A model generated the notes under the pieces. It did not search any database. It was given only the letters and a program-made list of their open reading frames with translations, and had not been told where the DNA came from. From assembly GCF_002632755.1 (NCBI RefSeq), contig NZ_NJAK01000001.1, positions 1,674,001-1,738,000 of the forward strand: DNA of 64,000 nt. The letters run 5' to 3'. Below are positions 15,767 through 24,559 of the stretch, piece after piece. A program made the translations under genes and the position numbers. Source of the DNA: Xenorhabdus ishibashii. Lineage in GTDB: Bacteria > Pseudomonadota > Gammaproteobacteria > Enterobacterales > Enterobacteriaceae. Positions within the stretch are counted from its first letter, which is position 1; the number at the start of each line of letters is the position of its first letter.

Positions 15767-16009
15767 AAGTAACCTCACAGAGTATTGAATATTTGTTATC
15801 CTGTCATAAGAGCGTCCTGAACTTTTTGTGTGAAAGGCGTGCGCAAAAAATGCGCAACAAATAAAATGTATGTTGGCTAAATAACGATGTAAACCATAAG
15901 TTACAGTTATGTTTTCCGTCTGTTTAATCTCATTTCTTGTGCCAACCAAGAGATTAATTGATTGAAATTAAATTATTTTTTTAGGATGGGATAAATTTGT
16001 GGATTTCAA

Positions 16010-16855
16010 TTAATCCACTAATCGTTGAGGATGGGTATACACTGTTGCTCGTCCTGGCTTACAAAATCCGATCAATGTTAGATTACATTTCTGTGCAACT
16101 TTAATGGCAAGTGAGGTTGCGGCAGAAACGGCAAGTAAAATTTCTCCCCCACAATTCGCTGTTTTTTGTACCATCTCATAACTGGCACGACTGGAAACAA
16201 CTACAGCACCTTGTTGCCAGCCCATTTTTACTCGCATTCCCAGTAGCTTATCCAATGCAACATGGCGCCCAACATCTTCACAACCCCCAAGCAATTTTCC
16301 CTCTAAGTCAATCCAACCCGCTGCATGGGTACAGCCAGTCAGTGCACCGATTTCCTGAACATTTGGTAATTGGGTAAGTGCAGTATCAAGATGGGAGAGG
16401 GAAAATGTTTGGGTGAACGGCAAGGGCGTAATTGGGCGAAAAATCTCTGCGAGTTGTTCTGTGCCGCAAATACCGCAACCCGTTCTCCCAGCCATATTGC
16501 GTCGACGCTCTTTTAATCCCGCAAAACGACGGCTGGAAAGTTCAATATGAAGCTCAATGCCCCCGTGACAGCTCACTATTGAATCAATACCCCGAATTTC
16601 CTGTGCAGATGTGATGATCCCTTCCGACAAGGAAAACCCGATAGCAAAATGGTCAAGATCTTTTGGACTGGCCATCATCACGACATGGGAAATACCGTTA
16701 TAGACTAATGCGACAGGCACTTCCTCGGCTACCCAATCCGGCGTTGGAATGCTCAATCGGTCACTTTGTTTGGTATTTTTTTGTTGTACATTAATGCGAA
16801 AAGCACCACGGATTTCTTCCATCGTAAACTTATCTTCTGGCCTTTCATTTTCCAT
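16010..16855 (-). CDS. fdhD: FdhD sulfur carrier required for formate dehydrogenase
   Basis: A 281-residue FdhD, close to the usual 277. FdhD takes sulfur from IscS and delivers it to the molybdenum cofactor of formate dehydrogenases in the cytoplasm. The functional CxxC is Cys127/Cys130 in 'GRTGCGICG'; other family segments are 'GFSLSEGII', 'GCTHAAGW', '[14 protein letters not shown]' and '[11 protein letters not shown]'. AGGGGA lies seven bases before the ATG. No formate dehydrogenase gene is in the window; fdhD is transcribed alone. Identification is secure. Confidence 0.95.
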   Translation of the reverse strand: MENERPEDKFTMEEIRGAFRINVQQKNTKQSDRLSIPTPDWVAEEVPVALVYNGISHVVMMASPKDLDHFAIGFSLSEGIITSAQEIRGIDSIVSCHGGIELHIELSSRRFAGLKERRRNMAGRTGCGICGTEQLAEIFRPITPLPFTQTFSLSHLDTALTQLPNVQEIGALTGCTHAAGWIDLEGKLLGGCEDVGRHVALDKLLGMRVKMGWQQGAVVVSSRASYEMVQKTANCGGEILLAVSAATSLAIKVAQKCNLTLIGFCKPGRATVYTHPQRLVD

Positions 16856-16951
16856 TAATGAATTCCCCTGTAGTTTGATTCATAAGTTACGCTCAACGAA
16901 CGTGCCTATCACTTTATCGAGCATTACTTCGGATTGAGAATAACCGAAAGG

Positions 16952-16980
16952 AAACCGGAGGCCGTTTTTTCCTCCGGTTT
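16952..16980 (-). terminator. Rho-independent-type hairpin between fdhD and the ORF3-domain gene
   Basis: Ten-base stem AAACCGGAGG/CCTCCGGTTT with a T-rich loop. It lies directly before the 3' end of the downstream minus-strand gene's neighbour fdhD promoter region, that is, just past the stop codon side of the ORF3-domain gene. The T tail is weak on either strand (CCTTTC on minus). Confidence 0.55.
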
Positions 16981-16988
16981 ATTGACTT

Positions 16989-19070
16989 TTAGTGATTAAT
17001 TAACGCCTTGAGCCTATTATTAACCAGTTTTTTATCAAAAGGTTCCAGTGACTCATTTGGGGATAATCGCACAAACTCTAATTGTTCTGCTTCATCTTCC
17101 GTCAGAGCTTTCTTTTTCCTCAATTTGAGCAAATAGTTCCAACTCCAAATGCCACCAGAATCTTCAGCCGGACACATGCCATTACCTGCTGTGACTTCAG
17201 GCTGGATAACATCTTTTGCAAGGATTTTCTCTACGGTTATCTGGTGAAGCCAGTTATCGCCAAAATCATATTGGTAATTAAATTCATTCCCAACCTCCTC
17301 CAAAAATTCACCGATGCACATTTGGTCATAATGTTCTTCTGGAATGTCTATTCCTGCAAAACTAAAACTGAATAAATGAGCATTTTCCCACCCCATGGTA
17401 GTTTGTATCACATCATGAAATTCACGGAGTGTTAGTTGATTGCTGACACGGAGCCGACGCCATACGGCTGGAGTGGCATCAAGTAAACTCACTTTGAGAA
17501 CCAAACCTTGCGGTTCAATCTCTTCCTCTTGTTCCATATAGAAATATTCAAAGCTGAGTTCAGACAACGTATCAAATAAAGCAAATTTCTTGCGGTTTAA
17601 TGCTGGATCTCTGAGGGCATAGGCCAAATCTAAAAATTGATCTACCAAATATGGGGCTTTTGGTGGCAGTCTGTATTGCTCGATTGCAGCGGAATAAGTC
17701 AAACGTTCAATAAATAGTTCTCGGTTTGCATAATAATAGAGTTTCAATAAATCCCTGGGTTTCTTTGCTTTCTGCAAACAGTCTTCCGGCGCCAGCCAGC
17801 TCAATATTAATGATGATCCCATAGTAATGCCAAGGCGATTCTGTTCTTGTCGTTTCAGATCAGCTTGATAACCGAACTTCTGGCTCCAGTGTTCAAATTC
17901 AAAGGCTTCTGGCTGTGTCCATTCGACAGGAAGTTGTGACAACCAATAAAGTGAGTCGAGATCGAGAGGAGTGTTTTTATTTTGCTGAACTGAAAGTATC
18001 CACGGTAAAATTTGTTGTAGCCAGTCAGGGGAGACCGGAGTAAAGTCAACATAAGCCTCCTGAGTGTTCAGCTCTTTAATCAGTTCGGGAATTGTGCGGT
18101 CAGGATCAATATTCAGTAAACTCTCGCGGATACCCGATTTAAAGTCCAGCATCATATTCATTTGGCATTTTTGACCATCCAGTGTGATTGTCAGCATCAT
18201 GCTGGCACAGTCATTGCCATCAACATGAGTGGCGTATAATTCGTGTATCTCTGCTGTTTCACGAACTTTATTGTGGTGTGACATCGCCTTTTTTTTCCAA
18301 CGCTTAAAACTAGAACGAATGGAAGGATGGCGGTTGAACCGTGCACACAGATTGATAAGTTGCAGGTAGGATAAATTGGCCCATACAGAAGAGGAGCAAT
18401 CGTCCAAGGTTTGCGCACAGGCAAGGGCAATCGGTTCTTCAAAGTACTGAGTCAGTAGCAGCAGGGCATCGATACCCCATGAGTGTTTGGCGACTTCTGA
18501 CAATAAATGAGGCAATGCTTCATGAGGAATAACGGAAAAACCACTCTCAAAAAAGTCGACAAATTCAATACCAGAATGAATTTTAAACTGTTTAAATAAC
18601 TGACTTAAGTTTAGAGGTTTTGTCGGAAAAGTTTCTATGTTGGTGTTATCAGCATATTCAGCATATTGGGAGGTATCCAATAGTTGGGTAATATCAGTGT
18701 TGATATGAAACTGATTTCTTTTCAGGATCGATACACATAACAATGCGCATTCGCTATTGATCTCGAACTTTTCTTTGGTATTCACCAAAATTTGCTCAAT
18801 GATCTCTTCAAGCTGCTGTTTGGCTTCAGCAGGCAATTTGTTTGTTGTTAATGCAAGTTCTCCTATGGCAATTTCAAGCCAATAGTTAATGCTATCGCCT
18901 ATCTCCTTCATCGCTTCCTTGGGCAGCGCCAGAGCCAGGCTAATCAAAAAGAAAACGTTTTCTGGATCGGAAAACCACTGTATCTGCTTTTGGGTTAAGA
19001 AACGTTGTTTCTCAGGAGCATGGGCGTATTTTTCTATTGCAGATAGCAATTTTTCAGGTGTTAATTTCAT
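16989..19070 (-). CDS. Large protein with C-terminal plasmid pRiA4b ORF3-like domain
   Basis: Start chosen at 'MKLTPEKLLSAIEKY' (693 residues) behind GAGG; an ATG 11 codons upstream lacks a site. The last 150 residues match the pRiA4b ORF-3-like domain (IS1096 TnpR-like family): 'LKVSLLDATPAVWRRLRV', 'TMGWENAHLFSF', 'YQYDFGDNWLHQITVEK' and 'CPAEDSGGIWSW'. The N-terminal 530 residues are helical, leucine-rich and unrecognised, with no membrane segments or signal peptide. The domain is common in mobile-element and cytoplasmic proteins but its biochemical function is not established. The long N-terminal part resembles helical-repeat scaffolds by composition only. It is a single-gene unit here. 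Confidence 0.7.
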   Translation of the reverse strand: MKLTPEKLLSAIEKYAHAPEKQRFLTQKQIQWFSDPENVFFLISLALALPKEAMKEIGDSINYWLEIAIGELALTTNKLPAEAKQQLEEIIEQILVNTKEKFEINSECALLCVSILKRNQFHINTDITQLLDTSQYAEYADNTNIETFPTKPLNLSQLFKQFKIHSGIEFVDFFESGFSVIPHEALPHLLSEVAKHSWGIDALLLLTQYFEEPIALACAQTLDDCSSSVWANLSYLQLINLCARFNRHPSIRSSFKRWKKKAMSHHNKVRETAEIHELYATHVDGNDCASMMLTITLDGQKCQMNMMLDFKSGIRESLLNIDPDRTIPELIKELNTQEAYVDFTPVSPDWLQQILPWILSVQQNKNTPLDLDSLYWLSQLPVEWTQPEAFEFEHWSQKFGYQADLKRQEQNRLGITMGSSLILSWLAPEDCLQKAKKPRDLLKLYYYANRELFIERLTYSAAIEQYRLPPKAPYLVDQFLDLAYALRDPALNRKKFALFDTLSELSFEYFYMEQEEEIEPQGLVLKVSLLDATPAVWRRLRVSNQLTLREFHDVIQTTMGWENAHLFSFSFAGIDIPEEHYDQMCIGEFLEEVGNEFNYQYDFGDNWLHQITVEKILAKDVIQPEVTAGNGMCPAEDSGGIWSWNYLLKLRKKKALTEDEAEQLEFVRLSPNESLEPFDKKLVNNRLKALINH

Positions 19071-19103
19071 TATCAACCTCTTCAATATATATATTTCAAC
19101 CAA

Positions 19104-19432
19104 GAAAAGTGCTGGTTATCACTCTGGGTCATATCCACCCTTCCCCTTGACAATTACAAATAGTCTAACCTGAATTTTTATAAGGTCAGTAAGTTTGTGT
19201 TGAAATTTATCCTCGTTATTTTCTAATTTGCGGCTGTGTGTGATCTGTAGCTTGAAATAGACAGGATTTGACAATGCCATTCCGTTGTTTGTCCAATCAT
19301 ACGGCCTGTGAAGTGGGAAGCCTCGCCCGATAGGGCGCGGGGAGCAGTCACTTTTTTATCTGTATATGTGCCAACCTGTGCTATTTTTCATCGGGTTGGC
19401 AAACTGAACTCACGTGTGGAATTCAATAGAGT
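19104..19432. other. Leader region upstream of the sulfatase-family gene, with a GC-rich hairpin
   Basis: No gene. Within it, 19308-19358 is markedly GC-rich compared with its surroundings: AGTG...CACT ends enclose the hairpin CGCCC-GATA-GGGCG and are followed by six T, so it looks like a terminator-bearing small RNA or leader. A second hairpin-like pair (CCAACCTG/CGGGTTGG) lies at 19371-19400. I do not recognise a known riboswitch or sRNA. Confidence 0.4.
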
Positions 19433-21082
19433 ATGAAAAAAAAGATAATCTCGAGGATTTATCTTGGATTGTTGTTAATTGCTTCCTTGATATTAGTATT
19501 TGAAAAAGGTGGAGATATTTATCCTGCACTGGTATCTGTCGGCGTATTCGGCGTCATCTTTGGTCTGGCTTTTTTAGTTTCAGCGCGCTGGTTATTTTCG
19601 GTAGTATTCACTGGAACAGTGTTTATCATCCTAAAATTCCTCAACCAGATAAAAATCCATTACTATAAAGAACACCTGATGTTTTCTGATTTGAATGTTA
19701 TGTTAGATCCTTCAAATCAGGAGACTTTACACCATTATTGGCTGGCGGGCATTGCCGTGGTGGCGATGTTTATCTGGTTAATATTCAACATGATATTGAG
19801 CTGGAAAGCGGTGCCTTCTGCGCGTGGGATCAGATGGCGCCTCGCCAGTATCATTTTGATGGTCGCGAGTGCCTGGGGTATCAACCTAACGGTGAATACC
19901 TACCATACCCGATGGCAAGGGGAATTGCCGAAGGGGAGGGGGACAATGACCAATATGGTAATGTCTGCCTTTGATGCGCAATATCAGCCGCCAAAATTTG
20001 GTACATCTGCTGATTATTTCTTGCAGCAGGCAAAACAAGTAATGTTGCCTGAACCTCAGTCAGAGGTTAAACCCGATGTAGTTGTATTGCTGCAAGAGTC
20101 CACTGTCAATCCCCATATTTACCAATTACCTGCCAATGTGCAGTTGCCAGATCTCTACATGTTCCGGCATGATGCGGGGGTTAGTGCCCAAAGTCCACTC
20201 AGGGTACAAACCTTTGGTGGCGGAACCTGGTTATCCGAATTCTCCGTTTTAACCGGATTGAATACGGATGATTTCGGCTCCCGTAAAAATGCAGTGTTTT
20301 ATTTTGTCGTTGATCACCTGAAAAACAGCCTGTTCCGTGCCATGAAAGACAATGGCTATTACACGGTTGTTCTGACACCGTTTAATAAATCCGCTTACCA
20401 TGCGGGACATGCTTACAAAACGCTGGGCGTTGATCGAATTATCCAACCGCAGGAGCTGGGATATCCCGCAGATATGGATGAAAATTTGTGGAAAATCCCG
20501 ACACAAGACATGTTGTCTTATGTGAAAACTATCTTAGCTAAGGAAACAGACAAGCCGATTTTTATTTTCTCTCTGACCATGTATGAACATGGGCCTTATG
20601 AAGAGAATCATCATGATGATTATGGTTTGACTGGTAAAGTTAATTCTGCAACGGCGGCAGGTAAGTTTAGCCATTACATGGAAAAAATCGTGGCGTCTGA
20701 TCCTGCTATCAGGGATTTCAGTGAATTCGTTGCCAATCGCAACAAACCCACCGTTTTCCTCTATTTTGGTGATCATCAGCCAAACATAAATTTTGATCAC
20801 TATAATTCTCCGCTACCTGATCCGGCACATGTTACTCAGTTTACTTTGCGGGATAACCTGAAACAGGGAGCGTCAATAACAACGGGAAAACTGACAGATA
20901 TCGCCTTCCTCGGCGGAATAATTCTGGAGCGTGCCCGTTTGTCAGCATCAGCGTTTTATCAGGCGAATATGATGATGCGCCATTTATGTGATGGTGCCTT
21001 AAATGATTGTCAGGATAGTGCACTGGTAGAGAGTTATAAGCATTATATTTACCAACAGTTGGCGGTGGCAGGTAAGGAATAA
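19433..21082 (+). CDS. Sulfatase-fold membrane phosphotransferase (LtaS/OpgB-like)
   Basis: A 549-residue protein: about five membrane helices in the first 160 residues, then a periplasmic alkaline-phosphatase/sulfatase domain. Metal and catalytic signatures of the LtaS/OpgB group are present: Glu222 in 'LLQESTVNP', the nucleophile Thr265 in 'FGGGTWLSEFSVLTG', His386 in 'YEHGPY' and Asp447-His448 in 'YFGDHQPN'. Such enzymes transfer phosphoglycerol or phosphoethanolamine head groups from phospholipids to envelope glycans or lipid A. It differs in topology and length from E. coli OpgB and EptA, so the acceptor is unknown. It is transcribed alone from a long leader and followed by a strong terminator. 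Confidence 0.8.
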   Translation: MKKKIISRIYLGLLLIASLILVFEKGGDIYPALVSVGVFGVIFGLAFLVSARWLFSVVFTGTVFIILKFLNQIKIHYYKEHLMFSDLNVMLDPSNQETLHHYWLAGIAVVAMFIWLIFNMILSWKAVPSARGIRWRLASIILMVASAWGINLTVNTYHTRWQGELPKGRGTMTNMVMSAFDAQYQPPKFGTSADYFLQQAKQVMLPEPQSEVKPDVVVLLQESTVNPHIYQLPANVQLPDLYMFRHDAGVSAQSPLRVQTFGGGTWLSEFSVLTGLNTDDFGSRKNAVFYFVVDHLKNSLFRAMKDNGYYTVVLTPFNKSAYHAGHAYKTLGVDRIIQPQELGYPADMDENLWKIPTQDMLSYVKTILAKETDKPIFIFSLTMYEHGPYEENHHDDYGLTGKVNSATAAGKFSHYMEKIVASDPAIRDFSEFVANRNKPTVFLYFGDHQPNINFDHYNSPLPDPAHVTQFTLRDNLKQGASITTGKLTDIAFLGGIILERARLSASAFYQANMMMRHLCDGALNDCQDSALVESYKHYIYQQLAVAGKE

Positions 21083-21104
21083 TTTTATTCCTTCTGTATA
21101 AGGA

Positions 21105-21138
21105 ACCTACGCAACTGAAATATTGCGTAGGTTTTTTT
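21105..21138 (+). terminator. Strong rho-independent terminator
   Basis: Perfect ten-base stem ACCTACGCAA/TTGCGTAGGT with an eight-base loop and a run of T directly after, 22 bases past the sulfatase-family stop codon. Confidence 0.9.
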
Positions 21139-21165
21139 GATGGCTTATATCAAGCAAGATTTGTA

Positions 21166-21825
21166 TCAAGAACGTGAGGCTGTGATGCGATAAGCGCAGC
21201 GTCGGTGACCACTAAGGATATATTCGGTTCTTTCCACATTGGCTTGCAGGATCTCCCGAAACAGTTTCAGCTCTGTCCGGCAAAAGCCCTGACACAATTT
21301 GGCTGCGGCACAAATTGGACAATGGTTTTCAAAAAACAGAATATCGCCATTTTCTTCAACAGAAGAATAAGCCATGTAGCCTTCTCGGCAACGGATAGAA
21401 ACCAGACGTTCAACTTTCTCCTGTAACCCTGTAGCACCTTCCATCGCCTTTTTATAGTTGGAAAAAGCCTCTTTTTCACGGGCACTGATAATCAAATCCA
21501 TAGCATCTTCACCCAACTGACTACGAATAATCGAGATCAGTTGCGTTGTTAGCTCTACATGGGTATCAGGAAATTTGGCATGGCCTTTCTCTGTGATATG
21601 CCAAAGCTGTACTGGACGCCCAACTCCCCTGGTTTCTGATTTTGCTTCAACTAATCCCTCCTTAGCCATTTTCACAAATTGTTGACGGGCTGCTTCTCCA
21701 GTTGTTCCCAATAATTTGCCGGCATCAGAGGCTTGTAAGGCACCTTGAGTTTTTAGCAGCATTAATAGCTTCTCACTCACTGTTTGCCCTACGATTGTAC
21801 TATTTTCCAAGTCATCGCTTGACAT
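21166..21825 (-). CDS. Winged-helix regulator with C-terminal cysteine cluster (SufR-like)
   Basis: A 219-residue regulator. Residues 14-85 form a winged helix ('SEKLLMLLKTQGALQASDAG', 'TTGEAARQQFVKMAKEGLVE', 'GRPVQLWHITEKG') of the DeoR/ArsR-like type seen in SufR. The C-terminal domain has His168, Cys169, Cys172, Cys178, Cys182 and Cys210 ('NHCPICAAAKLCQGFC', 'HRRCAYRI'), a spacing fit for an iron-sulfur cluster or metal. It is divergently transcribed from the MFS exporter 76-95 bases away and probably controls it in response to redox, iron or a toxic compound. The ligand is inference. The exact cysteine spacing differs from what I recall for cyanobacterial SufR. Confidence 0.75.
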   Translation of the reverse strand: MSSDDLENSTIVGQTVSEKLLMLLKTQGALQASDAGKLLGTTGEAARQQFVKMAKEGLVEAKSETRGVGRPVQLWHITEKGHAKFPDTHVELTTQLISIIRSQLGEDAMDLIISAREKEAFSNYKKAMEGATGLQEKVERLVSIRCREGYMAYSSVEENGDILFFENHCPICAAAKLCQGFCRTELKLFREILQANVERTEYILSGHRRCAYRITASRS

Positions 21826-21919
21826 ATTGTTGATCCCGACATTAATTTATTCCAAGATTTATCTTGTTTAATTTAGCGTAAGACTTTTCACAACTCAACC
21901 TGTGTTCAGGGCAAAAATT

Positions 21920-23332
21920 ATGATAATGACTGAGGAAAGCCGCTGGAGGGATCTGTTTTCCAGCAAAAATGCACCAAGTGCGATAGCACTTTCACTGGGT
22001 GTGGTATTGATGGCAATGAATACCTTAATTGCAATTACTATTCTGCCTTCTGTCGTCAACGATATTGGAGGATTGAATCTCTATGCCTGGAATACGACAT
22101 TGTTTGTTGTGGCATCGATTGTGGGTTCCGTTTTGTCTGCGAAATTGCTAAGTTCATCGGGTGCAAGAAAGGCTTATCTGGTTGCATCGCTGGTCTTTTT
22201 CATTGGCAGTTCACTTTGTACCGTTGCACCGACGATGGAGGTTATGCTGATTGGCAGAGCTGTTCAGGGTCTTGGCGGTGGATTCCTGTTTGCCCTTTCC
22301 TATTTGATGATCAATCTCGTATTTGAACAATCACTTTGGCCTCGGGCTATGGCGCTGATTTCGGGAATGTGGGGTGTGGCGACCTTAATCGGGCCGGCTA
22401 TTGGCGGGATTTTTGCGGAAATGAATGCATGGCGTTACGCTTTTGGCATTATGCTTCCCATTATTCTGTGTTATGCCGTATTTACCTGCCTGATTTTACC
22501 GAAGACAGAGATGGAAAATAAAACCAAAACGGCATTACCCATCGTGCAATTGATCCTGCTATCAGCGGCGGTGCTGGCGGTTTCCTCAGGCAGCTTGTCA
22601 CAAGATGTTCGGCTCAACATTCTCGGTATTGTTGCGGCTGTAATATTGGTTTCTTTATTGGTCATCCATGAGCGACGAGCTTCAGCAAGGTTATTGCCTG
22701 AAAATGCCCTTAATTTACGTTCTCCCCATTTGGTTTTATTTGCGACGATATCTCTATTGGTCATTGGCTTAGCAGGGGATGTTTTTATACCCTATTTTCT
22801 GCAAATCCTGCACGGACAATCTCCTTTGGCTTCTGGCTATATGGTTGCTTCCGCGGCATTGGGTTGGACGATAGGAGAAATGCTCAGTGCTAGCTGGCAA
22901 CGGGCTAAGATGCGATTTGCAATTGTCAGCGGTCCAGTCTTTATGTTGGCTGGCATGTTACTGTTGCTTATATTGCTGCCATCTCAATCGGCAGGAGAGT
23001 GGCAAATAATGCTACCGATAATTTTGGGATTGGGGCTGTTTGGTTTCGGGGTTGGATTCGGTTGGCCCCATCTTTTGACCCGCATTTTGCAGGTTTCCAG
23101 TGATGCGGATAAAAACATCGCTGGTTCATCCATTACCACCGTACAGTTATTTTCCACGGCATTTGGTTCGGCATTGGGGGGAATGACCGTCAATTTATTT
23201 GGATTTTATCAGCCAGGAGGCGTTATAGGAGCAGTTTCTGCTTCACATTGGCTATTTTTACTCTTCTCCATTGCACCAATATTGGCATTATTCACTGCAT
23301 TTCAATCAGCAAAAATTAAAGCAGAGAAATAA
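21920..23332 (+). CDS. MFS multidrug-type exporter, DHA2-like
   Basis: Start at ATG (MIMTEESRW) seven bases after CAGGGC gives 470 residues; a GTG six codons upstream is less likely. Membrane helices cover nearly the whole protein, probably 14. Drug-proton antiporter signs: 'LMAMNTLIAITILPSVVND' in helix 1 (motif D1 region), 'GRAVQGLGGGFLFALSY' in helix 4, and 'GMWGVATLIGPAIGGIFAE' in helix 5 (motif C of 12/14-helix exporters). The loop 2-3 motif A is weak ('AKLLSSSGARKAYL'). Divergent from the SufR-like regulator, which likely represses it. Substrate unknown; an efflux pump for a self-made metabolite or host compound would fit. Confidence 0.85.
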   Translation: MIMTEESRWRDLFSSKNAPSAIALSLGVVLMAMNTLIAITILPSVVNDIGGLNLYAWNTTLFVVASIVGSVLSAKLLSSSGARKAYLVASLVFFIGSSLCTVAPTMEVMLIGRAVQGLGGGFLFALSYLMINLVFEQSLWPRAMALISGMWGVATLIGPAIGGIFAEMNAWRYAFGIMLPIILCYAVFTCLILPKTEMENKTKTALPIVQLILLSAAVLAVSSGSLSQDVRLNILGIVAAVILVSLLVIHERRASARLLPENALNLRSPHLVLFATISLLVIGLAGDVFIPYFLQILHGQSPLASGYMVASAALGWTIGEMLSASWQRAKMRFAIVSGPVFMLAGMLLLLILLPSQSAGEWQIMLPIILGLGLFGFGVGFGWPHLLTRILQVSSDADKNIAGSSITTVQLFSTAFGSALGGMTVNLFGFYQPGGVIGAVSASHWLFLLFSIAPILALFTAFQSAKIKAEK

Positions 23333-23448
23333 TTTTATTATTGACGGTATTATTGTAAAAAATAATGCCGTTTTCTTGATTATGTATCATGGAAGATATC
23401 CGTATAATAGTGGTCATTGATATCATAAATAAGCGATAAAGATACTTT

Positions 23449-24490
23449 ATGTTAATAATTTCCCCTATGTCGAAGGATGGTTTCCGTATTCAAATCACAA
23501 AGCCGAGAATAATATATTCCTTGGTAATCAGATATTTCTTTATGCTGTTTTTATTTATTATCGGAATGGGCAATGGATCAGCGAAAGAGGTAGAACAAGA
23601 AACAGTCACGATTAATATTCCTACGTTAAGCAAGCGTGTGGCTGATATTTCTAAAGTTTTAACGAAAGAAGAGAACCAACGCCTGACTCGCCAACTGAAA
23701 AAACTGCAATCTGAAGAAAAGGTACAGATGTCCGTTTTGATTATTCCAACGACGGGCAGTAATACTATTGAGGAGTTTTCTTCCCGTGTATTTGATAAAT
23801 GGAAGTTGGGTAATAAAGAAAGCAATGATGGTATTTTGTTTTTGATCGCTTCTGATGATCATAAAATGCGTATCGCAGTTGGTTCCGGTTTAGAGAGGAA
23901 ATTAACCGATGGCAAGATCGCACGTATAGGTGAAACCGGCTTTCAAAGAAAATGCTTATTTTGAGGGTATCAGTAATGCGATTAATTCAGTTGATACATT
24001 GCTGAAACTGTCTAAACAAACAGGGATTGATGAAGAAATAACGAAAATGACATCGGCTTTCTCAGAAGAGGGTGATGGCACATTCAGCAAAATCTCTGGC
24101 AAAGACATTGCCGCACTATTGTTTTTTTGGCTAATCAGTCTGTTCCTTTTACCAATGAAAGTCTTTCGCGAGGGACACTGGTTTAAACGTTTCCTTAAGA
24201 GTGTCCTGACGATAGCCGCAGGAACCTATCTACTGACCCTGGTGGGATTGTTTTCTTCCATTCCGGCGGAGTTTTACCTGTTAATCCTCCTGCTACCAGT
24301 GATTCTGGTATTTTTGGTTATTTCTACGATCTGGTCATTATTGAAAAACCTATTCAGCGGTCTCTTTGGCGGCTTGTTTGGTGGTTCTGGCTCTGAGCGT
24401 CCAGAAAGTGACAAGAATAGCAACGATCATGATAACTTTTCTGGTGGTGGTGGACGCAGTGATGGTGGTGGTGCTTCAGGCGATTGGTAA
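23449..24490 (+). pseudogene. TPM-domain (YgcG-type) membrane protein gene disrupted by a +1 frameshift
   Basis: Two overlapping frames make one protein. Frame 1 codes a signal/anchor ('YFFMLFLFIIGMGNGSAKE') and the first part of a TPM domain ('SVLIIPTTGSNTIEEFSSRV', 'GNKESNDGILFLIASDDHKM', 'VGSGLERKLTDGKIARI'), then runs into a stop 25 bases past the second frame's start. Frame 2 resumes the domain at 'KPAFKENAYFEGISNAI', continues with two or three membrane helices and ends in the glycine-rich tail typical of this family ('FSGGGGRSDGGGASGDW'). Removing one G of the GG at 23929-23930 restores 'GKIARIVKPAFKEN'. So the gene is one base away from intact; a real mutation or a sequencing error are both possible. 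Family role is in envelope or photosystem repair, undefined here. Confidence 0.85.
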
Positions 24491-24502
24491 TTTGTTTTAT
24501 TG

Positions 24503-24523
24503 GGTGGGGAGATTATCCCCACC
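24503..24523. terminator. Hairpin between convergent TPM gene and glmS
   Basis: Eight-base stem GGTGGGGA/TCCCCACC with a five-base loop in the 69-base gap between converging genes. T tails are weak on both sides, so a bidirectional terminator is plausible but not certain. Confidence 0.5.
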
Positions 24524-24559
24524 TGTTGCCGTTATTCAACGCATTTGCATATTACACCA

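Noticed and set aside
15767..15949. N-terminal extension of the second cargo frame by 61 codons
   Set aside because: The residues do not look like a signal or domain, and the internal ATG begins a clean signal peptide matching the first cargo.
19260..19360. Known riboswitch class before the sulfatase-family gene
   Set aside because: I compared it by memory with cobalamin, Moco and several sRNA patterns and found no match, so it is reported only as an unassigned structure.
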